DNA of 64,000 nucleotides, taken from the NCBI GenBank assembly GCA_025529335.1, contig JAMYHX010000152.1, positions 1-64,000 of the forward strand, in the 5' to 3' direction. Positions 33,320 to 45,107 of the stretch are shown here, piece by piece. A program made the translations under genes and the position numbers. The stretch's first letter is position 1. Every line of letters starts with the position of its first letter. Source of the DNA: Rhizopus sp. PT2906. Its lineage: Eukaryota > Mucoromycota > Mucoromycetes > Mucorales > Rhizopodaceae. The notes under the pieces were generated by a model, which ran no database searches, was not told the origin of the DNA, and saw only the letters and a list, made by a program, of their open reading frames with translations.

Positions 33320-33421
33320 ATGAACTTCCGATTAATTCCTGAAGATTACTGCTATGGTACTGACATTCCTCTTCCTCCCGGAACCGAAAAACCACCTTCT
33401 GGTTGCTGTATCATTTCTTAG
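33320..33421 (+). CDS. 33-residue CaaX peptide 4 (ends CCIIS)
   Basis: Intronless, 33 residues: MNFRLIPEDYCYGTDIPLPP then GTEKPPSG and the end C-C-I-I-S. The proline-rich linker, a Gly before the Cys pair and the CCIIS end closely resemble the lipid-anchored tail of Ras proteins; the C-terminus of yeast Ras2 is, as I recall it, GGCCIIS. The Cys pair would be a palmitoyl site plus a farnesyl site. It is the member nearest the histidine-kinase gene (271 bp from its stop), but on the opposite strand. TATA box and shared elements upstream. Confidence 0.74.
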   Translation: MNFRLIPEDYCYGTDIPLPPGTEKPPSGCCIIS

Positions 33422-33692
33422 GACACACCTTTCTTTACTAAATGTTGTTCGAAATCAAACTTGCTTAATCTACTCATTCTTCTTATCTGTTTCAAATGAT
33501 TTCTCTAATAAAAGGAAATGTTATTTTACTATCAAATTATGTCTCTTTCTCTCTTTCTCTTTTTATAAACACCAATCAAGGTAAATCTTTTAATTAAACA
33601 AATTGTGCTTAAGAAAATAATAATAATATAACAAATAAAACATATATGCATTTATGCCGAACCTGGGCAGAGGAGTGAAAAAATACAAATTC

Positions 33693-36600
33693 TTACTTTT
33701 TTGATAACTTTGCTTTTGGGTCTACCAACACATGTGCTGACTGTGGAGCAAACTTCTTGATAGCTGCAATGAGTTCTGGGAATCTCAATGGTTTTGTAAC
33801 ATATTCGTCCTATTCAAGATAAATGAGTACAATGGTTTATGAAAACATCATCTAAACTTACCATGCCTGCTTCAAGGCATTTTTCTCTATCGCCAATCAT
33901 GGCATGAGCTGTTAACGCAATAATAGGAATATGTCTATTTGTATTAGAAGCCTTTTCAATCTCTCGAATCTTTTGCGTTGCTTCAAATCCACCCATCACA
34001 GGCATTTGAACGTCCATAAGAATCAAATCGAAATATTGATTCTCATATGCTTCTACTGCTAATTTACCGTTGGCAACTACCGTAACATGATGTCCAAACT
34101 TTTCTAGTATTCGCACCGCAAGTTTCTGGTTCACATCATTATCCTCAGCCAACAATACTTCCAAGGGCACAGTCTTTGAGGCATCACTTGGAAGTGCAAC
34201 ATGACTTTCTAACGCTGGAAGCATCACATCGGACATATCGGCAAGGTTTTGAGGGGAATTGATGTAGCCGGTGATGCCGAGATCAATGCATAGCTTCATA
34301 TTCAAGTTATGCACTTCAGGTGCTATTAGCACAACGGGAGTATATCGTAATGGTACAATTTCACGAATCTTTTCAGCCAAAGACATTTGATCAATGATCA
34401 CTGTATCAAAGAAGGGAGCATGCTTGCTCTTGTTCGCGTTAGCATTTGCGATTGTTGTAGCTTCTTCAATACTTTGAACGCGGTAAGGCTTGAGACCCAA
34501 CATTATGATCTTGTCCATGACACCACTGTGGTCGTTCATGCTATCTACAAACAAGATACGTCGGTTTTTAAAGCGACGAACCTTATCCACCACTTCTCTT
34601 TCGTCTACATTGAAGCGAAGTAGGTTTACAGTAAAGAAGAATTCAGAGCCACGTCCATATTTGGATTCAACCCATAAGTCACCACCCATCAATTGTACAA
34701 GATGTTTAGAGATAGACAGACCTAATCCTGTTCCACCATATTCACGACTATCAAGACTAGGTTAAGAAACACACACTTTACATTATCCACATGAACTTAC
34801 GTGGTACTACCATCGGCTTGACAAAAGGTATCAAAAATAACATGAAGTTTATCTTCTTGTATACCTATACCAGTATCACTGACACACAATTCCAGTCGAA
34901 CCAGTTCATTTGTCATATGAACCGCTCTTGTGCGCAATACAACCTCTCCACGAGTTGTAAACTTGACAGCATTGCCAATTAAGTTGGTAATGACTTGTCG
35001 TAGTCTCAAAGGATCACCAATAACTTGATCTGGTATAGCCTTATCCACATGGTAAATAAGATCAAGCTTCTTCTGATTGGCTTTCACAGCCAATGTCTTC
35101 AACACACTAAATATGGCGGATCGAAGCGAGAATGGAATAGATTCAATAGTCATTCTGCCAGCTTCAATCTTTGAAATATCCAGAATGTCATCAATAATTG
35201 TCAGCAGGCTATTAGCCAGACTAGAGACAATCATCAAGTTCTCCCTTTGCTGTCGAGTTAACTCTGTCTCTAGCGTCAGAGATGTCATACCAATGATACC
35301 ATTCATGGGCGTTCGAATTTCATGACTCATATTGGCCAAAAATTCACTCTTTGATCGATTAGCCAACTCTGCTGCCTCCCTGGCTAGCCTGTTCTTTTGA
35401 ATAGCGTCACGTAGAGATCCAACCATTTGATTAATCTTTGTCTTTAGGGAATCCATTTCACCAGAGGCTTCAACCGTGATTAATTGAGAAAAGTCGTTTT
35501 CTGTGGCAGCTGCAGTTGCAATCTGGGCAAACGCACGGACTTGTGTCGTTAAATTCGAAGCCATTGTATTGACGTTACTAGTGATTTCACGCCATACACC
35601 TTCAACATCCATGACTTGAGCTTGAACACCCAGCTTCCCTTCTATACCCACTTCGCGCGCAACACGCGTTACTTCTGAAGCAAACGAGCTTAGTTGATCC
35701 ACCATAGTATTGATTGTGTTTTTGAGTTCAGCAATTTCACCGTGTACTTCAACTTCAATCTTTTTCGATAGGTCACCTTGAGCTACTGCTTTACAGACAG
35801 CAGCAATAGCGCGAAGTTGATCGGTGAGATTACTTGCCATTAAATTAACATTATCGGTCAGGTCCTTCCAAGTACCATCTACTCCAACAATTGTAGCTTG
35901 ACCGCCTAGCATACCTTCAGTTCCTACTTCACGCGCTACTCTGGTGACTTCTGCAGCAAATACACGCAATTGGTCAACCATATCATTTACGGTTTCTCTG
36001 CAAACAAGAATATTAGTATGATTCGCATTAGTTATAAGACACACTTACTTTAGTTCACGAATTTCGCCTCGAGTCACTACTTCAATCTTTTTGGATAGAT
36101 CACCCTTGGCTACAGCCTTTGTTACCTCTGCGATTGAACGCACTTGAGTCGTTAAATTGGCTGCCATGATGTTCACATTGTCAGTCAAATCCTTCCAGGT
36201 ACCAGCAACTCCTCTTACATTGGCTTGACCACCTAGCTTGCCTTCTGTGCCGACTTCACGAGCTACGCGAGTGACTTCAGAAGAAAATTCTCTTAGTTGA
36301 TCCACCATAGAATTAACAGTAATCTTGAGTTCAAGAATTTCTCCACGGGTTTCGACATGAATCTTTTTCGAAAGGTCACCATTCGCAACGGCTTTTGTTA
36401 CTTCGGCGATAGATCTCACTTGCGAGGTTAGATTAGCAGCCATATTGTTCACATTGTCAGTCAAGTCTAGCCAGGTTCCGGCTACACCTTGGACAACGGC
36501 TTGTCCACCGAGTTTACCTTCGGTACCTACTTCCTTTGATACACGTGTAACTTCAGAGGCAAAGATACGTAGTTGGTCAACCATGTTATTGACAATGTTC

Positions 36601-39600
36601 TTCAAGTCCAGAATTTCGCCACCACTTTCTACTTCGATCTTTTTAGACAAATCACCAAGAGCGACAGCCTTGGTAACCTCTGCAATTGAGCGAACTTGCG
36701 TTGTCAAATTGGCAGCCATAGTGTTTACATTGTCAGTCAAATCCATCCAAGTTCCAGCAACGCCTTGGACGACAGCTTGTCCGCCGAGCTTGCCTTCGGT
36801 TCCTACTTCTTTAGCCACTCTTGTTACTTCGGAGGCAAAGATACGTAATTGATCAACCATGGAATTGACAATGTTCTTCAAGTCAAGAATTTCGCCACCA
36901 CTCTCTACTTCAATCTTCTTGGATAAATCACCAAGAGCAACGGCTTTAGTAACTTCAGCAATGGATCTGACTTGGTTCGTAAGATTGGTAGCCATTGTGT
37001 TGACATTATCTGTTAAGTCCTTCCAAGTACCATCCACATTTGGCACACGAGCCTGTCCACCGAGTTTACCCTCTGTACCGACTTCACGAGCGACACGGGT
37101 GACTTCAGACGCAAAAACACGCAGTTGGTCCACCATTTCATTGACTGTGTTCTTTAAATCCAGGATCTCACCGCGAGTTTCTACTTCAATCTTCTTGGAC
37201 AAGTCACCACTAGCTACAGCCTTTGTTACTTCTGCAATTGAACGTACTTGGGTTGTCAAGTTAGCAGCCATCATGTTGACATTGTCTGTCAAATCCTTCC
37301 AGGTACCATCTACATTTGGCACACGAGCCTGTCCACCGAGTTTACCATCTGTGCCTACTTCCTTTGACACACGAGTGACTTCAGATGCAAAGATACGTAA
37401 CTGATCCACCATGTCATTAACAATATTCTTCAACTCCAAAATTTCACCTCGAGTTTCTACTTCAATCTTCTTTGATAGATCACCACTAGCTACAGCTTTG
37501 GTTACTTCAGCAATGGATCTCACTTGGTTTGTCAAGTTAGCGGCCATAATGTTGACATTATCTGTTAAGTCCATCCAAGTACCAGCCACACCTTGGACAA
37601 CGGCTTGTCCACCGAGTTTACCTTCGGTACCTACTTCCTTTGATACACGTGTAACTTCAGAGGCAAAGATACGTAGTTGGTCAACCATGTTATTGACAAT
37701 ATTTTTTAGATCAAGGATTTCGCCACCACTTTCTACTTCGATCTTCTTGGACAAATCACCGCTGGCTACAGCTTTTGTAACCTCTGCAATTGAACGCACT
37801 TGGTTTGTCAAATTAGCGGCCATAATATTCACATTATCTGTTAGGTCCATCCAAGTACCGGCCACACCCTGGACAACAGCCTGTCCACCAAGTTTGCCCT
37901 CTGTGCCTACTTCTTTTGACACACGCGTGACTTCTGAAGCAAAGATACGTAGTTGATCTACCATACCGTTAACAATATTCTTCAGTTCTAAAATTTCGCC
38001 GCGGGTCTCTACTTCGATCTTCTTTGACAAATCACCAAGAGCGACAGCTTTAGTAACTTGAGCAATAGATCTGACTTGCGTTGTCAAATTGGCAGCCATT
38101 GTATTGACATTATCTGTCAAGTCTTTCCAGGTACCATCTACATTTGGCACACGAGCTTGTCCACCTAATTTACCATCTGTGCCTACTTCTTTAGCCACTC
38201 TTGTTACTTCGGAGGCAAAGATACGCAATTGGTCAACCATGGAATTGACAATGTTCTTCAAGTCAAGGATTTCGCCACCACTCTCTACTTCAATCTTCTT
38301 GGACAAGTCGCCGAGAGCGACAGCTTTGGTTACTTCTGCAATGGATCTGACCTGATTCGTAAGGTTCGTAGCCATATGGTTTACATTGTCAGTTAAATCC
38401 ATCCAAGTACCATCTACGTTTGGTACAAGCGCTTGTCCACCAAGTTTACCCTCTGTGCCGACTTCACGAGCGACACGGGTGACTTCAGATGCAAATACTC
38501 TCAGTTGATCCACCATGTCATTGACCGTATTTTTCAAATCCAAGATTTCGCCTTGAGTCTCAACATCAATCTTTTTTGAAAGGTCGCCTCTTGCTACCGC
38601 TTTTGTAACCTCTGCAATAGAACGCACTTGGGTCGTCAAATTAGCAGCCATGGTATTGACATTATCTGTCAAATCTTTCCAAGTGCCACTGACGGTTGGC
38701 ACGATAGCTTCACCACCTAATTTACCCTCTGTGCCTACTTCTCTAGCGACACGGGTGACTTCGGACGCAAACACACGTAATTGATCCACCATGTTATTGA
38801 CCGTATCCTTCAAATCCGAGATTTCTCCTGATACGTCCACTTCGATCTTTTTCGAAAGATCACCATTAGCAACTGCTTTGGTCACAACAGCAATTGATCG
38901 TACTTGTGTGGTTAGATTGGTGGCCATTGTGTTGACATTATCTGTCAAATCTTTCCATGTGCCGTCCACATTAGGTACCCTTGCCTGCCCGCCAAGTTTG
39001 CCTTCAGTGCCTACTTCTCTAGCAACACGGGTGACTTCGGATGCAAATACTCGTAGCTGATCCACCATCATGTTGACCGTATTCTTCAAATCCAAAATTT
39101 CGCCGCGGGTCTCTACTTCAATCTTTTTGGACAAATCACCCATGGCCACAGCCTTTGTGACTTCTGCAATTGAACGTACTTGGGTTGTCAAATTGGCTGC
39201 CATCGTATTTACATTGTCTGTCAAGTCTTTCCAGGTGCCACCGACGTCCTTGACGACGGCCTGTCCGCCTAATTTTCCCTCAACACCTACTTCAAGTGAT
39301 ACACGTCTGACTTCTGCAGAAAACAGATTTAACTGATCAACCTAGTATAAATTTGGTTAATCCAATTTCTAAAAAAGCAAACTAGGCTAAATGTATACCA
39401 TCTTATTCATTGTATTTTTCAATTCCAGCACTTCACCCTGGGCGTTTGCCTTGACCTTTTTCGATAAATCACCCTGTGCGACTGCCTTGGCAACAACCGC
39501 AATATCTCTGACTTGATCTGTAATCTTGGAAGCCATCATGTTGACATTATCTGTCAAATCTTTCCAGGTACCTGCGACATCCTTGACAATTGCCTGTCCG

Positions 39601-41263
39601 CCTAGTTTACCCTCAGTTCCGACTTCGAGGGAAACACGTGTCACCTCTGTAGCAAATATTGATAACTTTATTTTTTGCTGTTAGTATCATTTTATTGTGT
39701 AAACCCGTGAGCTGTACATACTTGATCAACCATCGTATTGATTGTATTTTTCAAATCCAACATTTCACCCTTAACTTCAACAGTAACCTTTTTAGTCAAA
39801 TCGCCTCGAGCTACTGATTTTGAAACCTGAGCAATATCTCTGACCTGATTTGTCAGGTTAGCTGCCATTGTGTTTACATTATCCGTTAATTCTTTCCAAA
39901 TGCCATCTGCTCCTTGCACCTTTGCTTGGGCGCCTAATTTTCCTTCAGTACCGACTTCATGAGCAACTCTGGAAACCTCGGATGCGAACATGTTTAGTTG
40001 ATTGACTATAAGGTAACATTGTTACATGATGATCTCATCATTAAATAAAAGTCTTACCCATTGTGTTGAATGTATTCTTCAGTAGTAATGTTTCACCCTT
40101 GACGGGAACTGTCATTGCTTTACTAAGATCACCCTTTGCAATAGCTGTTGATACATCAGCAATATCTCTTACTTGTTCCAAATGGTTCCTAGTCATCTTG
40201 TTCAAATTGACCACAAAATCAAGCCAAAGTCCTTTCATTTCCTTTCCACAGCGAGCCTGTACACCGAGTTTGCCCTTGACGGCAGTTTCATGAGCAACAT
40301 AGTTCACTTCATCAGCCACGGTTTGTAAGCGATCCACCATGGCATTAAATGCATGCTTGAGGGTATTGATAGGGGCATTAGATTCAAAATCGACTGAGGT
40401 ATTGCAGCGTTCATGTTTACAAGTAATGCGTCGACCAAAGTCGCCGTTGAATACGCGAGAAGCGACTTCGACGGCTTGGATGACACAATCGGGACAAACG
40501 ATGTTATCTGAACTTGTTTCGACTGTAGCGGCGGGGAAAGCCAAGATAGGAGGAGACATGGTGGATCCGAAATAGACAGGGTAAAAGTTTGCAGCTGAAG
40601 AAATGTTGAAGGGAGGAGTGGATACAGAACTGTTGCTGTTGCTGTTGTTTGAGGTAACTAAGCCAGCAGAATCAACAATGTTTGAAGCTAGAAGATTAGA
40701 ATACATGAATGATGAACAAAAATGTTATGATGATGATTACCGAAATAGCCTTCTGGTATATTAGATGAGCTCGCTGTTGTCGTAGTAACTGAAGTTGTCG
40801 TAGTTGCAGGCTCATGATGATAAGAAGATTCCAATTTGTCGAGTAATGATGAATCATGAATTGAAGTCAGTTCGTCTTCAGGAGTCGCACCTTCTTCTTT
40901 AGTTTGACTCGTGATGATAGACTTTTCCTCGTGATCATGGGAAGTAAATAATTGATGTTGCTGCTGAATCATGATACGACACCTTAAATTTTCAGTCTCT
41001 AAATGTAATTGACGCTGAGCTATTTTTTTTAAATTTAAATCAAGCTGTTTAAGTAACTCAGCATCTTTCTCGTTTAATTCCTTGTAAATTGTATTGGATT
41101 CTATTGAATTGGACAAACACTGGTCTATATTTCCTTGTTCTACATTTTGTACTAAGCTGTGGATGTATGATAGTAAGCTCATCCTATCTTCTTTTTTCGA
41201 TTCTTTAGGCTTTTTGTTATGATTATTTTCTTCCTCTTCTTCTTCAGCAAAAGAACGTTTCAT
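33693..41263 (-). CDS. Class III hybrid histidine kinase with an expanded poly-HAMP array
   Basis: Soluble two-component sensor of the Nik1/Os-1 group, which signals osmotic stress to the HOG MAP kinase pathway and is the target of phenylpyrrole and dicarboximide fungicides. About eight exons give some 2,400 residues. A low-complexity N-terminus (MKRSFAEEEEEENNHNKK) and coiled coil lead into about 17 HAMP-type units plus one diverged unit. Then come the kinase H-box FLANMSHEIRTPMNGIIGMT, N-box VITNLIGNAVKFT, DTGIGIQ, GGTGLGLSISK, and a receiver with LLAEDNDVNQK and LILMDVQMPVMGG (phospho-acceptor Asp). The end is DEYVTKPLRFPELI. There is no membrane segment. Family members usually have five to nine HAMP units and about 1,100-1,300 residues, so this one is roughly doubled by repeat growth. 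Confidence 0.93.
36047..39341 (-). repeat. Twelve tandem 276-bp HAMP units in one exon
   Basis: One 3.3-kb exon encodes twelve consecutive units of about 92 residues, each with LTDNVNxMAANLT, QVRSIAEVTKAVAxGDLSKK and VDQLRxFASEVTRV. The sixth and seventh units are almost identical, and the fourth and ninth nearly so. This suggests recent unequal crossing-over. Three further units lie in exons before it and two in the exon after it. Confidence 0.9.
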
Positions 41264-43796
41264 TACCGCTCTTTATATTTAAATTGAAAAAGATTAGTAT
41301 TTTAAAAAAAATATAAAATCAAGAAAAGGGGAAAGAAAATAATAATAATCAAATGGTATTAAAATATATACAAATTATATATAAATGAGAAAGAAAAAAA
41401 AAAAGAAAGAAAGAAAAAGAAGGGGTAAAAATATCAGGTTTTCTTTTTTAATTTTTTATTTCTTGCAGAAAACGTCACTTTTTTGTGTATTACTGAACTT
41501 GAATGGTTCTTTACGCATTAAAGAAAAAAAAATTTGTTTGTGTTGCCTTGATCTAAGGGTTCATGTGCCCTTTTTCTTTGCATTTATTTCTAAGCAAACA
41601 AATGATTTATTCTTTTAGTTTATCTTTAGAAGAAATGAAGAGAAAGGAAGGGTCATTTCCTTTTTACTTTTTCCTTGGTGTCACCTTTGTTAAAACCCTG
41701 ACATTAAACAGATACGTAGAAAGAATGTATCCACAGAGTTGTCCTTTTTTATTTTGTTAAGAAATAATAAATGCGCAGATAATATGGACTAAAACATAAT
41801 AATAATCTCTCTTTTTTTTTTTAGATCAAAAATGATAAGTCGTACGAGCTGAAACACCCGAGTAGAAATAAAACTCGGTCCGTTGCATTCAAGAGTCCCT
41901 CTCATTTTCCCTTTTTTACAAACATATTTAATCATGATTTTATGTCCTCTAATGAACATAACATATTCTCCTGTTTAAGGTTATAGATAAACTTGCTATT
42001 CTTTTTGGTTAATAAGAAATTACTTGAGGACAAGTCTTTAGCAAAAAGCCATTGATTGTACGACAAACAGTTTTATGCACCAAAAACAAATTAGGGGTAA
42101 TGGTATGAGCATAGTGGATAAAGGACAAATGCATTTTAGCTCCATTTTGAGAAAAAAAAAGGCAGTGCCAGTAAAGTCAACAAGAATAAAGTAATAGGGT
42201 CATTTGAAAAGGTACAATTGCAGTTACAGAAATACCAGCTTTTATTTGATCTCACAGAATAGTTCAGGTGAACACATCTAATTACCCTTAAACAGCATTA
42301 AATCATGCAGCTTAGTGCATTGCGTTAGCGTGATATGAGAGTAATGTTATGACAGAGTAGTCATGTCTTTGTCTCTTTTGGACATCATGCAAATGTAGTC
42401 AATCATAAATAGGCTCCCTGTTGATCATTTACCAACATCATTACGAGTAAATCTTAATGTCCACATGGTGTTTCCAAATTAATCGACTCACTTTAGAAAG
42501 TTTGATAAATATCAAACATGCATTACTTTTATATACCATCCCTTTTTGACTTTGGCTCCCTATGATAACTGCCTACTTGTACTAAGAGTATTGTTGATAC
42601 ATATTGCTCCAAAACACGTACTATGACCTATTCTTCAGAACACCCTTGATCATTCTTTCCCGTAACAATCGAATGTATTCTAAAAATTTGGCAGTCTTTT
42701 ACCTGTGGTGATACAATGCAGACATAAACATTCCAAAAAGGTTTGCGCTTTTTGTTTTGAGTGTCTTGGCATAGCACTTGTACTTTTTGATAGGTTGTAT
42801 TTATGATATGCCTGGGAAGTACGCATTGAATTGTCCTCTTGTTTAACAGAAGTTGTCTAGTTGAATGTTTACTCCTAAACTTTGATCATTGACAAGTTTC
42901 TAGTGGCCATGAGAGACTTTTCCCGTCATTACAAGGGTGTTTACGTGAGCAACTGTCTCTTTGTATTCTACTTCATTTTTCTTAGTCATAAATCTAGCTA
43001 AATTCAAAATTCTTTCTCTGTGGTTTGATAAGCCTGTATTTGTCAACTTAAAGGTATCTACTACATACGTCATTGTTGGATGAAAACGATATAAAAGCAT
43101 CATAGTTGAACTAATTGTAAACCTTGTCCTTTAAAGTCATTACTCTCAAGAATATATATCGGCTGGGGATTCCATGGCTCCAAAGTCTGTATCATGTGTC
43201 ATCATTATACAATACGGCGAATATGTAACGCAAGCTGGTAATATTTTTTTTTCTTTGGTATATACTTTATGACTTGTAGTCAAATCAACAGCCATGTAAC
43301 TACATTGCTTATTTTATGTTATTGTATGTAAAGAGGAGTGTTTGATAAATGATTATTTATGAGTTGCAAATATAAACTTGCAAGTTGTTGTTCATCAAAA
43401 AGTTTCCAGAATGAAAGGTGATCACAATTTACCTAATAGCTTTTGAGTAACAATAGAATACGGAAACGGTGAACAGGTATTGAAATAATCAAAAAGAGAT
43501 TTAAACTAAGCCAAGTAAATATGTGCAAATGAAAAAGGGAGAGAAAAAAGAACAAGAATTGATTTTGGGAGATGCATTTATAGTCGTCAACTTAAAACTC
43601 CATTTATCCATGGTATCATTCATTCGAGACAACTTGATTTGGAAAGACGGTACGATAATTTAATCACCGAGCACCTTAAATCCTATAGTCTTGAGCTCGG
43701 GCCTTATTCCGATATTTAATTTACTGCTATTTTACGTTTATTTCATTTATTTATTTTTTTTTTTCCTTGTTTCTTTTTTCCTTTATAAACTTGATT
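41264..43796. other. Gene-poor interval (2.5 kb)
   Basis: AT-rich DNA with lysine-coding A/G runs (41385-41430) that mimic an open frame. One minus-strand frame (42900-43103, 67 residues, with LNLARFMTKKNEVEYKETVA) and a divergent plus-strand ATG at 43174 (MAPKSVSCVIIIQYGEYVTQ, possibly spliced) are the only candidates. Neither has a known motif. Confidence 0.4.
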
Positions 43797-44238
43797 ATGA
43801 CTACTGCTGCTGCTGCTGCTACTACTACTCCCACTGTTAGTCATGGTATTACTACCCATGTTACTACCGCTATGACAGCTAATACAAGTACTTTCAAAAT
43901 TCAGCAACATGATAGGATAAATAACGATGGTATGTTTATAAATTTATTTAGTTTATATTAATAAGAAGGAACTGATCCATTACGAATTTAGTCATTCAAA
44001 TAAAGCCAAAAAGAAAGCGAATTTCACCGCAGCAATTCCATCTGCTGTCAGAATCATTCAAACAAACAGATACCCCAAATTATGATTTACGGGAAAAATT
44101 AGCAAAGCAGTTAGACATGACAAATCGTGAAGTTCAGGCAAGTTTTTTTAAAGTGTTCATATGATTTGGTGGTGTAACCTTCTCTTTAGGTATGGTTTCA
44201 AAACCGTCGTGCTAAGGTCAATCGACTTAGGTTACAGC

Positions 44239-44282
<44 letters not shown>

Positions 44283-44549
44283 AAAGAACAAGAACATAAT
44301 GATCAGGACCAAGAAGAACCGATAAGCAATAAGAAACCAAGATTTTATTACTGGAATAATAACAAATCATCAACTTCTTCTTCTGTATCTTCTTCTCCTC
44401 CTCTAACTCCTCATGATATTGTTATCAATCCAAACTTGACTCCAATTGATATACTCGCTACAGCCGCTGCTTATGTTCAGCAGTGGGATGAAGAAAATGA
44501 AAGACAACGAAAAGAGCAAGAAAAGAAACGATGGAGACCGTGGCTTTAA
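43797..44549 (+). CDS. Homeobox transcription factor
   Basis: Three exons, about 210 residues. After an Ala/Thr-rich start, a homeodomain follows from exon 2 into exon 3: KPKRKRISPQQFHLLSESFK, PNYDLREKLAKQLDMTNREV, then QVWFQNRRAKVNR, the complete recognition helix. Next comes a glutamine run of about 16 residues, an acidic segment, nuclear-type basic residues and a Ser/Pro stretch, ending KKRWRPWL. The second intron (44138-44189) starts with GC instead of GT (CAG|GCAAGT), a rare but accepted donor; splicing there is needed to complete the recognition helix. Its regulatory target is unknown. I start at the ATG at 43797 because the frame before it has no ATG. Confidence 0.9.
44235..44281 (+). 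repeat. CAA/CAG repeat coding polyglutamine
   Basis: About 15-16 glutamine codons, almost all CAA, directly after the homeodomain. Pure CAA runs are prone to length change between strains. Confidence 0.9.
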
Positions 44550-45107
44550 AAAAATTCCCTCTTTCTCATTTTGTACAGTTCCCAAAAATTAATATGTCGC
44601 AGGTATAGGAAAAATTAAAAATCAATGTCCACTGTGGGTGTAAAGATATACAAGCTCATGATGATTCGATGCAAGATTCATGTATATTTTTTGTCAATTG
44701 CATCAAATCCATGAAGAAATATAGTTACATGAAACAAATAGATGTTTAATAAACACTACATGAAATCTAAATATATTATCATCATCTTGCTTGCCAAAGC
44801 ATTCATAAAGATAAAATGGCAATTCACACTTTGGAATGTGATTAAAATACAAGCACAAGATGGATCATATATAAAATAGACAATGATGACTCATTAAAGG
44901 GTGATATTAAGCAAGGGTATTCTTTCTAATATCTTACAATGTCAATCAAGAATATACTATTACAAATTTCAGAAGAAGGAGGTGATATTATTAAAGATAT
45001 TTGGTATCTTGCTTCTAACAAAAAAAAGTTACAAAGTACAATATGTCTTTTAAATCATAGTTTATAAGAGACGCTGAATGACATTTATTTATTTACAAAG
45101 TTATTGT
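44550..45107. other. Convergent 3' flanks, no gene seen
   Basis: AT-rich spacer between the ends of the homeobox gene and the alcohol dehydrogenase gene. No coding frame or RNA gene recognised. Confidence 0.5.

Noticed and set aside
36445..39336. Series of long plus-strand frames (up to 181 codons) opposite the kinase gene
   Set aside because: They are antisense shadows of the HAMP repeats; their own repeats mirror the 276-bp unit and they have no motif.
36047..39341. Regularly spaced repeats that might suggest a CRISPR-like array
   Set aside because: The repeat is a full 276-bp coding unit (HAMP domain) with no unique spacers, inside a eukaryotic gene.
41385..41618. Frame starting with a long lysine run
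   Set aside because: Purine-repeat artefact without any domain, splice partner or plausible downstream sequence.
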